DNA of 64,000 nt from Molossus alvarezi (GCA_037176705.1 CM073899.1:3720001-3784000), one strand, 5' to 3'. Shown: positions 46,880 through 58,816, numbered from the stretch's first letter. Translations and numbers: made by a program. The notes: generated from the letters alone by a model not told the origin.

Positions 46880-47560
46880 ACCTCTAGGGGCCCATACACA
46901 TGTTTTTATTTCTTTTAAAATGAGAAGGAAAACAAGTTAATGTTTAGGCTGAAGAAAATGTTTTAATTTATAATACCAATATATTCAGCTTTGTATCAAT
47001 GCAGTCAAATACAATTTTTAATATTACTTTATAGAGGAAGAGGCCCACAAAGGTAATAGCACCGTGGGCCCTGGCAGTCTGGATGTGGTCCTGTGTGGTG
47101 GAGTTGTGTTTTGATCCTAGGCAATGGGACATCTAAGCCTAGGTTCTTTCTGGAAGACAACTGTCCAATAAAATTGTTCACACCTTTGACTACTCTTTAC
47201 GGATTTAAACTATGACAGTAAGAAGGCAGACAATGATCTGTGAAAAGATATTTATAATAGTGTTCTTTTGAAACTAAAGGAGTAATATAAAAGGCTGGTT
47301 CAGTTTTGGTTTTCAAATAAGGGCAGAGGAGAATACTAGGAGTTTCTGAATGGAGTTGAACGGGGAGGAAACTGAGGACTCAGGAGAGCAGACAGCAGGG
47401 TGAGCAGAGCAGGGAGTGGAAGGAAACCTGTTTGTATCCAGGAGACGGACTGCAGACATCTGCTGGGCATGTGCATGCAGTGTCTGGGAGGGTACTCGTA
47501 TGCATGTTCTTGAACTTATCTTTAAAGGGACTGGACAAGTGAGGAAAAGGTGAAGGAAAG
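46880..47560. other. Unassigned sequence
   Basis: No gene or repeat recognised. Confidence 0.4.
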
Positions 47561-47569
47561 GTTAGAAGA

Positions 47570-48290
47570 AACAGTGCTTGGTAAAGCAGAGATATGAGCA
47601 CAATCCGGGGCACGGAAGCATCTTCATAATGGGGTGATTGGACATTCAAACATAGAAGTCTGAACATCATGTTAATCTTGGTCTTGAAAGCTCTGAAGGC
47701 CAATGAGAGATTTTAAGCAGTGGAGTGGCATGTTCAGATGCCTATTTTAGATTAATCACTGTGGGTATAGTGTGCCTGGCATCCAGGGATGATGTCAGAG
47801 GACTCAATGGAGAAGAAGAGAATATACATTCGTTCCATTACGATGTTTATTGGATCCTGCAAAAATTCACAGTGTCAGTGCCATTCTTGGTACAGGATCC
47901 TTTCACAAGTTTAGGTATGATGGAAGAAGAGAAAGTACTAGAAAGAGGTTTTAAAGTCAAGGAAAAATTTAAGACAGAAAAGACTTAAATAACCACTGTG
48001 TTGAGGAGTCACAGCCAATAGGAAATTTGGGGTTAAAGATATGCCAAGGAGGGTGCCGCAGGAGAGAGCAGTGACGAGTGTCCATTTGGGGAGGAGTGGG
48101 GCTACCCAGGCTTGAGAGAGAAGGAACTAGTCAGCTTGGATACTGATGTAGGTCATTTATGGGGTTTTGGTGAGGTAGTTAGGCAAAACTGTAGAAATCC
48201 AAGCTGATGGCCTTTATTCGGTCTCTAAAGTAGAAGAGTAGGTGTGGACCTCGAGAAGGACTCCTCTTGGTTAATCAGGCTCCAGTTAAT
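47570..48290 (+). mobile_element. Ancient interspersed repeat, family not named
   Basis: Phrases such as AGAGATTTTAAGCAGTGGAG followed by TGGCATGTTCAGATG, TTTTAGATTAATCACTGTGG and GGCTTGAGAGAGAAGGAAC follow the layout of a common old mammalian repeat (GxxATTTTxAGCAxxGGAGTGxCATGxTCAGAT...). A related stretch lies at 50990-51480. An 87-codon plus-strand frame here (47725-47988) has no known domain. Confidence 0.5.
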
Positions 48291-48299
48291 AACTAGTCT

Positions 48300-48806
48300 A
48301 GCAGTCATTGCTAACAGAGGCCTCTCAGGGATGCTCCATTGCAGGGAAAAGCAGCAGACCGGGCTGCCAGCCTCCTGTCCTGGGTTCCTGCCATCCTAGC
48401 CCACCTTATAAAGAAGCTCCTGTTATTGTATTCCCCTCCAAGTGGAGTGGCACAACTACATCCTCATTTGCCTCTTTAGGGACCAGAGGGGCTCCATCCC
48501 CACCAATAAGAACACATGATTCTGACCAACCAGGACAGTGCTATTTGGACCAATCAAACTGTGCAAGTGTGATTCTTCATTTGCATAGAAATGGACTAAT
48601 CAGGGACCAGGGGAGGAAGTTCCTCTATATAAGGGGGGGGGAGGGTCTCTGGTCTGGCGGAGCACACCATTGGTTTCCTCCAGAGGCTTGTCTCCCTTAC
48701 TTGGCAAACTGTTCACCTGCGTAAAGTCTCTCCTTGCACCGCACCCCAGACTGCGGACTCCTGTTGGCACGTCCTGGGTGGCAGTGACCTTTTGTTGACA
48801 AGGTCA
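48300..48806 (+). mobile_element. Solo-LTR-like element with CCAAT and TATA boxes
   Basis: Compact promoter layout typical of gammaretrovirus-like (ERV1) LTRs: a CCAAT box (48550-48554), an ATTTGCAT octamer-like site near 48580, and CTATATAAGG (48624-48633). A pyrimidine-rich stretch and a TTGTTGACA end near 48801 follow. No internal retroviral genes are attached. The left boundary and target duplication were not found, so this could instead be a unique promoter. Confidence 0.5.
48624..48633 (+). promoter_or_regulatory. TATA box of the LTR-like element
   Basis: CTATATAAGG about 75 bp downstream of CCAAT. Transcription would be expected to start about 25-30 bp downstream (48655-48665), on the same strand as the CpG-island gene. 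Confidence 0.6.
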
Positions 48807-49489
48807 TCTGGTGAGTAATGTGGTCTCCATGGACTTCATTTGCAGGGTGGCCTTCCTTCTGAAAGCACTATGGCACCGACAGCACCTGTGCTGTGTACGT
48901 TTGAAATGACAGGCCCTACCTCAGGAACAGACCCGTGCACTTGCTCAGTGTTTTGTCTTGCACTTATGGGGGGGCAGGGGGCGCCGTCCGCAGTCTGCAG
49001 TACGTTCTCAAGCGCCAGCCAGATCAAGAGGTGTTTGTTTGAGCCTACCTTTGCCATAAAGCACTCCAGAGGAACGCCAGGCCTGAGGTCCTCCCTGGGG
49101 GTGACGCACCGTCCCGCCCCAGTCGGAAAGTCACGTCAGCAGCACGCACCTCAGGCCCGCGGAGCCTCGCCCCAGTCTCCGCCCTTCCGCGGCTCTGGCC
49201 CCGCCCACCACGACCAGGGCCCCGCCCACCAGGCTCCAGGGCTCCGCCCCTGCATGGCCCCGGGCTCCGCCCCGCTCTGCCATTGGCTGGCCCTCCACGT
49301 CCCCCGAGCGCCGCGAAGACCCGGAGGAGCGGACTTTCCCATCGGCGTCGCCGGCGCCCTGGCCGCGCATGCTCGGGAGAACGAGTCCGGTCGCGCTCGG
49401 CGGGCGGGCGGGCGGGGCAGGGCGGCGCACTCCCGGGGAGGGGGTGCGGCCGGCGGGGCGGCCGGCGGGGCGGGCGGGGGGCGGAACCG

Positions 49490-49601
49490 GCGGAGCGGCG
49501 TTTCCGAGCGGCTGCGGGCGGCCTGGCTGCGGGACCGCGCCTGCGGCGAGATGGCGGTCCTGGACGCCGAGGGCTGACGCGCCGCTGCGAGGCCGGGACC
49601 G
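49490..49601 (+). other. Probable non-coding first exon (start approximate)
   Basis: Ends at 49601 just before a strong splice donor (ACCG|GTGAGG, GT at 49602-49603). A YY1-type GAGATGGCGG element at 49549-49558 sits where such elements commonly lie, just downstream of the start site. The start at 49490 is a guess. No long open frame from an ATG crosses the donor, so the coding start is probably in a later exon outside or undetected in the window. I do not recognise the gene. Confidence 0.6.
49551..49577 (+). other. Upstream ORF of 8 codons (MAVLDAEG)
   Basis: The ATG inside the YY1-like motif has a good Kozak context (G at -3, G at +4) and is followed by seven codons and TGA, all within the proposed exon 1. 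If exon 1 is transcribed as inferred, ribosomes would meet this ORF before the main start, which could dampen translation. Confidence 0.45.
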
Positions 49602-50989
49602 GTGAGGACGGCGGGGCGCGGGCGGGGCGCGGGCGGGGGCGCGGGCGGGACCCCGGGGTCGCGCGCTCGGCCCGGGCGGACCTCTGCGGGGCGGGGGCGC
49701 GGGGCCGCTCGGGGCCCGGGCCCAGGCCGAGCCGAGTGTCCCGGGGACTCCGCAGCGCGGCCGCCCGGCTGCTCACCTTGTCCTCGGCCACCCCGAGACA
49801 CTGGGTGCACTTCCTGCCCGCGCCCGGCGCCCCGCAGCGCGTCCCCAGACTCTGCAGCCCAGGCACCCCACCTCCGCCCGTGACCCGCCAGGTCCCCGTG
49901 ACCTTGCAGCTTTCGCTAGTGCTCCTCGTGGACTCGGACCTCCTGCCGTCCTTCACGAGACGTTCATCCTTCAGGAGTCGGCCCATCGCTTTGCCACCTC
50001 AGAGGGATCCGCCTGTGCCTGGCCCGGTGGCCCGTCCTCACCCCGGGGGCTGGGAGTTGACCTGCCTTCGCTCCACTGTTTCCTTGACGTCTGTCCTCTT
50101 CCAGGGGCTTGACGTGGCTTGCTTTCTCTGTTGGATAAGTTTTGTATTTTTTCGTGCAGCCTAATGTGCAAAAACATTTGAGTTTGTGCTTTAAAATGCT
50201 GTTGGTGATAGTGGTGGAAGAGAAGGAGGTTTGAAGTTACCCCTCCCGGGCTGGTGTTTCTACCCGAAGCCCCCAGTGAGCAGCTTGTGTGCAGGTTTTC
50301 CAAGGAGTTGACACTTCCGTGCAGATCCAGCTTGTCTGTCGCACTCTCTGTGTGTTACACAAGCAAAATGCACCTTTAAAAAAAGAAAGGCATCCTGTAA
50401 TGTGTGTGACTTGTTTTTAGCTATAAAGTACTAAATTAGTTATCACTGGAAATGATCACCTTTCATAAATAGTTGATGGTTTTTCAAATTGAAAACGTAG
50501 TGTCCAAGCGTCGGTAACTTCAGACTCAGAAGTGTGGAGTACGTGGAATTGTTCTTTGAGATGTAGCTTACTGACATTGCACATAGTTCTTCCTTGGCTT
50601 TGAAAAGCAGCAAGAAAGGGCTCTGTTCTGGAAGCCTGACATGATAGAGGATGCCACAGATGAAGTCTCTGCCTTCGAAGAGAGAGTGATCTTTGCTCTT
50701 CACACCCTGTAAGTCTGACATTTATTTTACTGCTTTGCACAGTTATTAAGCACCTAAGGCATGACTGTGCAGGGTATTTAGGTCAAGATGAGGATGGTGA
50801 CGGTTTCTGCCTTCATGGACTAGATAGGTGGATAGGACTGTACACATGTGTCTCATTTGTCCTTTAACAGACAGTTAAGGGACCTGCAGAATTCAGATTC
50901 ACAGGGGGTTAGAGCTCCCATCTCATTTGGGAAGGTAGAGTTTCCTGACTTCTGGAATCTGTTTTGAGGATGACTAAGATGCTTGACAG

Positions 50990-51480
50990 GCTGGGAAAGG
51001 TCATCTAAGCAGAAAGAGGGGGCTAGGATCACAGAGTTCACACATTTGGGGAGACACACATAATTGTTTGGATGGAACATCAAGTATTTGTGCCAATAGC
51101 GAGGGTGATGAAGCTTGAAGTAAAAATGGACCAGTTTGTGATTGCTTTTAATGCAGGCTAATGATGTGGGGTTTGGTAGTGGTAGGGCTGTCACAGATTA
51201 CTTTGAGCTGGGAACGTAACAATTGAAAGTGTTTTCAGAGGGTGAATGTGGCAGCTGTGCAGTGTGGATTGAAGTAGAGAGAATTTGGAGGCAGAAAGAC
51301 CTCCTGATTGCTGTGGTCACAGGTAGTGAGGGGCTGGCCGTAATTACGGGAAAGGAGGAAGGAAGTAGATAAGACAGAATTGATGATGAGAGAGTAAATG
51401 AAGAGAGTAAAATTAACTGAGGTTCTGATCCAGGTTATGTGGGAGAGTAGTGGTACCATTTTGAGCGTGTCCATGAAGAT
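50990..51480 (+). mobile_element. Ancient interspersed repeat, family not named
   Basis: Same general layout as 47.6-48.3 kb: GGACCAGTTTGTGATTGCTTTTAATGCAG-type block, AGATTACTTTGAGCTGGGAA, TTGGAGGCAGAAAGACCTCC, then GTAGTGAGGGGCTGG. Diverged and non-coding. Confidence 0.45.
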
Positions 51481-52701
51481 TTATCTTGGGCATGTGTTAC
51501 TTTGCAGCAGAAGTTCTCAGTCCTTTGAGGATTAGTAATCCTTGCTGAAACTAAAGAAAGCTGGCCTAGAAATTTTCCATATGCACCTGTGTTTTCTGGT
51601 TATAATTTTAGAGAGTCCATGGACCACCTGCAGCTTACCCATGGAATCCAGGAGCCAGTGTGTTGGCCTGGAAGCAGCTCTCAGAATTACTGGAGGCTTT
51701 TAAAACAGTAGAACCTTTGAATTCTTCCATTTACTGCTAAGAATGCCTCCTGGAGAGATACACTGTGTACATGCCCAGGGACACTTGTGTTGTGGTTTAT
51801 GGTGAATTTTGACTAACTTATGTTGTTTGCTACCATATTACAGAACACACTAGCCCCAAGTATTTCATTTAGCAGTGGGTAAATGGGATCAGGAGTTGAT
51901 TTCTTTCTGAAGATGTTTACAACTGATTTACCATCATTGGGTATAGTTACTGCCTTTAAGTGACCTGGTCAGTGCAGGCTAGATGATCCTGGAGGTTCCT
52001 TCCATTTGTTAGCAGTGTGTGATTCTGGCTCTCAGGTTCTCATTGGACTGGGTGGACCCTTCTCGTTTCCACGTGCCAGGGCGCTGTGAGGCTGAGGGAT
52101 GACCTGGGTGTATGGAGAGAAGGTAGCGGTATCAGGACAGCTTAACTTACTTATTTCCTTTGTATCTCAGTCTGGATTCAGGGTTTGGGGTGGAGAGGGG
52201 AGTAAGTGAAATGGGAAACTTGAAGAAGAACTTTTTTCTCCTCTGTTCAGGTGTGCCTTCCCTAACTCCTCCATTCAGGAAGCCTTTACCCAGTAAACAT
52301 GGAAACCTCACAAAATAAGTGAAGTGCTGGGACCTAGTCAGTGAATTTTCTCATTGAATCAAGTAGCTAACTCTCCTTAGTACGGTTACAGCATGATTTG
52401 ATTAGTGAACAGTTGACTTTTCTGCATCTATAGGATTATCTTCCTGGTAGAACCACAGAAAGTTATTAGTATCTTTTATAGCTCTAGAAACTTTGAATCC
52501 ATAATTACTAGAAAGACTGGGGTCTTTTGTACTCTTTCTATAAATAATGTAATTACACCAGGCAGTGGGAAGACCAGTGAACTGGCGTTGGTAGTGGTCT
52601 ACATGCCACAGTAACTGGTGACTAAAACTTAGAGGAGGACAGCTGACAGCAGGACTGCACGGCAGGCTTCTCTCCTCTGCTGGCTTTGTGAAGAGGGTGG
52701 C

Positions 52702-52936
52702 AGCCCGGTCGGTGTGGCTCCAAGGTTAGAGCGTCGGCCTTGGACTGTGCTGATTCCCTGTCAAGGGCACGTACCTGGGTTGCAGGTTCGATCCCTGGCC
52801 CTGGTTGCGGTCCTGCAGGAGGCAACCAATTGATGCGTCTCTCTCATATCCATGTTTCTTCCTCCCTCCTTTCCACTCTATGTAAAAATCAATGGAAAAA
52901 TATCCTTGAGTGAGTATTAACAAAAATAAATTTTAA
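52702..52936 (+). mobile_element. VES1-like SINE (diverged)
   Basis: Head GCAGCCCGGTCGGTGTGGCT, body GGTTGCAGGTTCGATCCCTG, waist, and tail CTTGAGTGAGTATTAAC. The head resembles VES2 and the tail VES1. Confidence 0.88.
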
Positions 52937-53069
52937 AAGAGTATGATATTGGTATAGCATTTTACAGTTTTTTATAATGCGGTATATACTTTATCATCTG
53001 GTTCTCCTGACCACTGAGCCGTAGGTGTGTCAGGTGACAGACAGCCACTGCTTTCTAGCTGAAGGCACT

Positions 53070-53160
53070 GAGGCTCAGATGAGTTAGAAAGGCTGCATGC
53101 CTGTCAGTGGCTAAAATGGAACTGCAGCTATGGCTCAGATTTGTGTTCCTGGGTCAGTCT
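53070..53160 (-). mobile_element. MIR SINE fragment, antisense (probable)
   Basis: GAGGCTCAGATGAGTTAGAA and CTGTCAGTGGCTAAAATGGA resemble the complement of the MIR core. Confidence 0.5.
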
Positions 53161-53511
53161 TCTCTTCCCACTGACTCCTGGTACAAATGCGACTGAGGAC
53201 TTCGGGTAGGGGTCTGAAGTTACCTGTCTGGAGTCTGTTGCTCCTTTGTCCTGTGCAGAGCTGAACTTGCCTGTTTCCTCCTCAGTGTTGAAATGGTAGT
53301 CTCATTGCAGCGCTTTTGGTAGGTAATTTTGAAATTTATAAGAATTTATCACAAAATATCTTTCTGTCAAGGAAAAAGTATAAGTTGATATTTGAAAAAA
53401 ATATACTGGTGAAATGTAGGCATTAGTTTCCTTTTGAAAATGTGTAGATTGTGATTCAGTTGCTTTTACAGGTGAAGTTTGTTCTTTTATAAAAGCCTGA
53501 AAATCTGTGTT

Positions 53512-53726
53512 AAAAATTTTTTTTTCTTTACTGTTTAGAGAGAAAGGAAGGGAGAGGGAGAGAGAGATGGAAACATCAATGAAAGAGAACATCAATTGGC
53601 CGCCTCCTGCACGCCCCCCACTGGGGATTGGTCCCACAACCTGGGCATGTGCCCTGACTGGGAATCAGACCGGCGACCTTGTGGTGCATGGGTCGACGCT
53701 CAACCACTGAGCATGCTGGCTGGGCA
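53512..53726 (-). mobile_element. VES2-type SINE
   Basis: The minus-strand head GCCCAGCCAGCATGCTCAGT at 53726, waist, and A-rich tail at 53512. Duplications AAAATCTGTGTT and AAAATCTGTATT (53500-53511, 53727-53738). Confidence 0.94.
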
Positions 53727-54319
53727 AAAATCTGTATTTTTGGAGCAAATAAATCGGGATCTGATTTCCAAAAGTCGATATGATATTTCATGTAAAAAGC
53801 TTAATCGTTAAAAGATTTACCATTAAAAAACTGTTAGTATATACTTCAAATTCACGTTTAAACAATTTTTGGGGGACTAAATTGTGTAAAACCGTGTGTC
53901 TTATAGTTGCTAATTTATAAGGAAGACTGCCATTTGTCTCAGCATTCCTGAAACCTGTCATGCTGCACAGCACATGCTGGCGTGCCACTGTGGTCAGGCC
54001 CTGCGCGGTGTGGGCCCAGTGCCAAGGTGTCCCAGGAAGCCTGGCCTCCCAGAACTTGGGGTTTAGTAGAGTCACTGTCAAGAAGGGCATCGTGTGACTA
54101 TTGGGAATTGTAGTACTACTCACATAGCTCAGAGACAGTGTGGGTTTGGTTCCAGACACCACAGTAAAGCGAGTCGTAATCTTTCTTCTGGTGGAAGGTC
54201 TTGCCTTCAATTTGTAGAAAACACCACCTGTGAGGCACAGTGACGTGAGGTGTGTCTGTAACTACAGTACTATACTCTGGGTTTTGTGCAAATTATGCAA
54301 AAACACAGGGAACCAGGTG

Positions 54320-55030
54320 AGCATTGTTTTGGCTCTGTATCACTGTGTAACAGACAACACTAAAACTAAGTAACTGACGACAACCTTTTTGTGCTCCGGA
54401 TTTTGCTATTCCAGGCTGCCAGGCTGGGCTCACGTGAGCCGTGCTGCGTTCTGTGGTCTAATGGCCATGCTCAGCTGGTCTGGTCTCTGTCTTTCCCTTC
54501 CTCTTATACTGTACAGTCTGTTTAATTTTATTTTTATAAGATTTTTCTATTGATTTTTCCATAGAGAGGAAGGAAGAGGGGGAGAGAGAGAAACATTGAT
54601 ATGAGAGCACAACATTGATTAACTGCCTCTTGCACACCCCTGTCAGGAGTCAAGCCTGCAACCGGGCATGTGCCCTGACCAGGAATTGAACTGGCGATCT
54701 CTCAGTGCAGGAGCCCAGCCAACTGAGCCACACCGGCCAGAGCTTGTACCATATAGTCTTATTGTCTCAGGGCCCCTTCTTTGCTTTCCAGGTGGCCTTT
54801 CTGGAAGGCCTGCTGGCCTTACATGGCTGCTAAGAGCTCACAAGAGTGCAAAAGCAGAAGCAACCAGGCCATCTTAAACCAGAGGCTTGAAACCAGCACA
54901 GCATCATTTCGGGCACATTCTATTGGTTACAGCAAGTCACAGGTCAGCCCAGGTTCAAGGGAACGGGACCAGATGAGTGTGAATCTCAGGATTGAACCAG
55001 ACAACTACATTACATTGATTACATGATGGG
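54320..55030 (+). mobile_element. Ancient interspersed repeat split by a SINE
   Basis: TTTTGGCTCTGTATCACTGT with GTAACAGACAACACTAAAAC, GGCTGGGCTCACGTGAGC and, beyond the SINE, TTCTATTGGTTACAGCAAGT with CAGGTCAGCCCAGGTTCAAG belong to a common old mammalian repeat that I cannot name with confidence. The VES2 at 54535-54744 interrupts it. Confidence 0.6.
54535..54744 (-). mobile_element. VES2-type SINE nested in an ancient repeat
   Basis: The minus-strand head GCTCTGGCCGGTGTGGCTCA at 54744. Body and waist typical, tail GGAAAAATCAATAGAAAAAT. Flanks TATACTGTACAGTCT and TGTACCATATAGTCT are an imperfect duplication. Confidence 0.9.
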
Positions 55031-57480
55031 GCTCCCGGAGAACTCTGGGAGCTGAGACCTGAGCTGCTTAGTATTTCTAGCACTTTGAACCTGGGTGTTC
55101 TTACAGAGCCCAAGTGATGCTCGTTGTGTGCAGGAACAGGTGTGTTTCCAGGTGCCTGCGGGTGTTCTCCCTCGGTCTCCGTCACTCGGCTTTCTATCCC
55201 CACTACTTTAGGTTTGTCTCAGTAGTAGCATTTTTTGTTAGTGCAGGTTTTCTAAGTAATGTTATGGGCAACTACATGAAGGAGAAGAGTGTTTTACTGT
55301 CATCACATTATAGCTTCTGAGTGGTCTGATGAGTCAGCATTTCTCATGAAGAATGCAGGTGTAGCGTTGAAGCATTTCGTGTGCACTCAGAAATGGGCTT
55401 CGGCGTCCTCATGCAAATCTGCACATTTCTGGGACAAGACATTGGCAACTGTGGGAGGAGTCTGGGGCTGGACTGAGAAACATGACCATGGAAATAGGAA
55501 GGGCTGGGCTCAAAGGAGGGGCAGGTAGAATTACATGACAGTGTTTTTGGAGGGCTCTCCTTTCTGCTTTAAATTACTTGGATAGGTTAAAAAGGTACTA
55601 GCACTGACATTTATAAGTGTGATAGCTTTTTACTTCACTAAGGAGAACGAGCTCTTTTGATCACTGTCTAGTATATCCATGGTGATGAGTAAATAGGCCA
55701 GGTGGAGGCAAGCTGTAGAGTCCTGACTTGAAGACAGTGCCCTGGCCCTGTGGCAGCTCCCACGTGCCAGGAAGACCCACTCTGGTTAGTGTGTGGAGGG
55801 AGGGAGAGTGCGGTGAACTTACTTGGTATAAAGTAGGACATTCTTTACCTGAGAAGTAGATGAACTCCTTGACTTTGCTCTTCCAGCTGAAGAGCTGAAG
55901 GAGGGCTCTCCTGGGGCGAGCGCAGTGCTGTGAAGTCAGGGCGAGCAGGGTCGGTCCCCACTGCCTCCTCGCCAGCCTGCCTCAACGCTGTCGTCTTAAA
56001 GTGCGGGGAATCTCCTTCTTGGTGCACTTTTGTATGAATTAATTGAAATGATATTTGTAAAGCAGAAAGTATGGTCCCTGGGACATAAGCAGCCCATAAA
56101 CCACTTTTATTGTTCTTAAGTCCTTGTTATAAATAAGCTGAAGTTTTAAGTAAGCCCACTTTTCTGGGAGCGACTGATTTCTCAAGGACAGTTGTGTCAG
56201 CATGAGCAGAAGTGCATGTTAAATCTCACCTCTAACTTCAGTTGCCTAAGCAAATCTGAGAGACCCACGTGCAGAGCGGGGGAGGGGTGGCTAGGCTGGC
56301 TGGCCAGAGGAGGCCTGGAGCACCTTCCTCACAGTTATCTGGGTGTGGCTGGCATGAGGGCTGTTGAGTGTCCTTCCAGTCTGCAGTGTGGTCCTTGACA
56401 GCAGGGCTCAAGAATTTCACGTTTAACCAGAAGCTCAGATACACATTCACTCGAGAGGTGCTGGTAGAAACTGATTCTATAATTTGGGGTTCTGGTGCTC
56501 CCCGAGACCACTTTCTAAGCTATAGCCCATGAAGAACACGTGTGTAATGTAAATACAAAGAGAGCTTAGCATCGGGACCTTTCAGATGTTTAAAGAGGCC
56601 TATGGGAATAGCCCGTGACTCATCTGAAGACATTCCACAGCCTGGTCCAGGCGGGCGATCTCGGCAGGAGCAGACGAGGGACGCAGTCCTGCGGGACGGG
56701 TCCCCATACTCCTGCAGGAGGAGACACTCTGGAATGCAGGTGTTTCCCTCTTAAAAATGCCCGTAAACACAGTTACGTGAGATGGTATGATTAGTTGTCA
56801 AATTATCTGCTTTTTGCTTTGCTTAGATAGCTATTCAGAAATGGAGATTCTGAGTGAAGTGTCTAATGTAGAGTTTGGTCCTCAGGGCAGGAGGTAGGGT
56901 GCCTTGATCTGTCTGTTACTGGGGAAAGCATTGCTTAGTGGAGGGCATTGGCTTGGGAAGAAAGTCATGAGAAACAGTTTAAATTTTAAATCAATTAATG
57001 GGAAAAAACCCCAACACTTGAAACTGCTTTCTCTAAGTCTCGCCTAGGGCGGTGGTGGTGGTAGCCCGCGTCCGACCATGTCCACCGCCACTCCCCAGTC
57101 CCAGGGCTACAGCTGTCACTGCAGTGGCAGACCCTGCGGTTGGGGCTGTTACTGGAAAACCTAACCTGTGTTTATATCAACTGTATTTTTATTGTGTTAG
57201 TATATTTTGTGGTAAAAACAACAACAACAACAAAAAACATGCCAACCCCCCCCCCCCCATTCTGTCTAAATTAGAGTGGAAAGGATTAGTTGGCGCTTGT
57301 TTGAGGAGCCCATATTGTTTTGTGTGTTTTCACTGACTTTGTGGCCAGTAGTTGGGGGAAAAACAATAAACTCATCTCTTTTTGTCCTGTGAGTGGTGAA
57401 ATATGGTGTCAGTGTTTAAATGTGAATACTGATTATGGAAAGTATACATCATACTGAGGAATTTCATTTTCCTGGGGAAA
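55031..57480. other. 2.4 kb unassigned sequence, C13 run at 57.25 kb
   Basis: No gene or repeat recognised. A run of 13 C lies at 57246-57258. Confidence 0.4.
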
Positions 57481-57502
57481 AGTTTTGGTAATTATAACTT
57501 TT

Positions 57503-57752
57503 TTTTTTAATCCTCACCCGAGGACATTTTTGCATTCATCTTCAGATAGAACGGGAGGGAGAGAAGGAAGAAGAGAGAGAGAGAAACATCAATATGAGAG
57601 AGACACATTGACTGGTTGCCACCCACACGACCCGAACCTGGACTGGAGGCAAACCACAACCAAGGTACGTGTGCCCTTAGTGGGAACCGAGCCCGGGTCT
57701 CTCTGGTCCGCAGTCCAGTGCTCCTAACCGTTGAGCCAAACTGGCCAGGGCA
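57503..57752 (-). mobile_element. VES1-type SINE
   Basis: The minus-strand head GCCCTGGCCAGTTTGGCTCA ends near 57752, tail CTCGGGTGAGGATTAAAA at about 57512. Duplications GTAATTATAACTTTT and GTAATTGTAACTTTT (57488-57502, 57753-57767). Confidence 0.96.
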
Positions 57753-57827
57753 GTAATTGTAACTTTTAAAAACGTTCTTTGTGATTAGTTTTCCTTTCAA
57801 GTGTTGTCTATTAAAAGAGCTTAGGCT

Positions 57828-57990
57828 TTGTGTTGTCCCATGCACCAAAAGGTCGCTGGTTTGATTCTGGGTCAGGGCAGGTTAACTAGGTTGTGGGTTT
57901 GATCCCTGGTTGGGGCGGGTGCCGGAGACAACCATTTGATGTTTCTCACATCAGTGCTTCTCTCTCTCCCTCAGAAAATCAGTAAAAACA
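57828..57990 (+). mobile_element. VES2-like SINE, 5'-truncated
   Basis: Begins at the variable-loop part (CCCATGCACCAAAAGGTCGC), B box GGTTTGATTCTGGG, short waist, ends CAGAAAATCAGTAAAAAC. The first tRNA arm is missing. Confidence 0.8.
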
Positions 57991-58039
57991 GTTCTGGCGC
58001 TCCTTTATTGGCTGAGCGAGCTCCGTCACCTGCACTTTA

Positions 58040-58562
58040 TTTTTTTTTCTTTTCTTTTTAAATCAGAAGTGTGAGTTTATTAATTAATTTTTGTTACAGA
58101 TGTTTCTCCTTTTCCCCCCATTGCTTCCCCCCTCCCCCTCCCTCCCTGCCCTGTCCCCAGTTTGTTGTCCATGTCCATTGTTCATGCACACATGCATATA
58201 AGTTCTGTGGTTTATCTCTCCCCCACCACCCCCTCTTCTGGGGATTGTCAGTCTGTGCCCCACTTCCACGTCTCTGGGACTACCCCATTCCTCAGACTGT
58301 TATGTTCTTTATATTCCACAAATAAGTGAGATCATTTGTTTGGCTTGTTTCACTTCGGATGATACTTTCCAGGTCCCTCCATGTCGTCTCAAAGGATAAG
58401 AGATCTTTCTTTCTTACAGCTGCGTAGTACTCCCTTGTGTATATGTACCACTGCTTTTTTATCCATTCGTCTACTGATGGACACTTGGGCTGTTTCCAGA
58501 TCTTAGCTATTGTAAATAGTGCCGCTACAAACATGAGGGTACAGATATTCTTTCTGATTGCA
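58040..58562 (-). mobile_element. 5'-truncated L1 3' end, antisense
   Basis: The minus strand reads the ORF2 C-terminus (FVAALFTIAKIWKQPKCPSV, YTREYYAAVRKKDLLSFETT), 3' UTR and A-rich tail with TTAA units. A perfect 14-bp duplication TCACCTGCACTTTA (58026-58039 and 58563-58576). It is the only young L1 tail in the window on the minus strand. Confidence 0.95.
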
Positions 58563-58816
58563 TCACCTGCACTTTAGATGATGCCCCAGCTTTTGCCTCC
58601 GCAAGCAGTGTTCATATGTAAAGTGGTGATGATAATAATACATAATTCACAGATCTGTTGTGTGCCTTAAACCTGGCACTTAGTATTCAGTAAATATTCA
58701 CTAGGGTGGGTTCCTAATAGCTTGTCATTGATATCAGATGTATTGGAGGATTATTGTTTCTTAATATTAGAAAGGTAATGTACTCCGCGTACTATGTCAT
58801 ATAAAATCTAGTAAAG

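Larger units (their letters stand above)
49085..49900 (+). promoter_or_regulatory. CpG-island promoter
   Basis: About 0.8 kb with dense CG dinucleotides and very high GC, unlike the rest of the window. GC boxes (Sp1-type) lie at 49199-49208, 49220-49229, 49242-49251 and 49265-49274. An inverted CCAAT (ATTGG) lies at 49282-49286 and an NRF1-like CCGCGCATGCTC at 49363-49374. There is no TATA box in the island. This is the architecture of a broadly expressed mammalian gene. Direction is inferred as plus from the YY1-like motif and the donor site downstream; bidirectional activity is possible. Confidence 0.88.

Noticed and set aside
48840..49577. 245-codon plus-strand frame ending in the exon-1 uORF
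   Set aside because: Its first part lies in ordinary upstream sequence and it crosses GC boxes and other promoter elements. Length is explained by GC content. Only the last ATG (49551) fits the proposed exon.
49045..49986. 313-codon open frame on the minus strand and a 293-codon plus-strand frame across the CpG island
   Set aside because: Stops are rare in very GC-rich DNA. The products are Arg/Pro/Gly/Ala low-complexity with no domain, and they overlap each other and the promoter.
52255..52330. CTCCTCTGTTCAG followed by an exon-like stretch with an ATG (METSQNK)
   Set aside because: The following words (CCATTCAGGAAGCCTTTACC) resemble an L2 fragment and the frame stops at once, so it is not a convincing exon.
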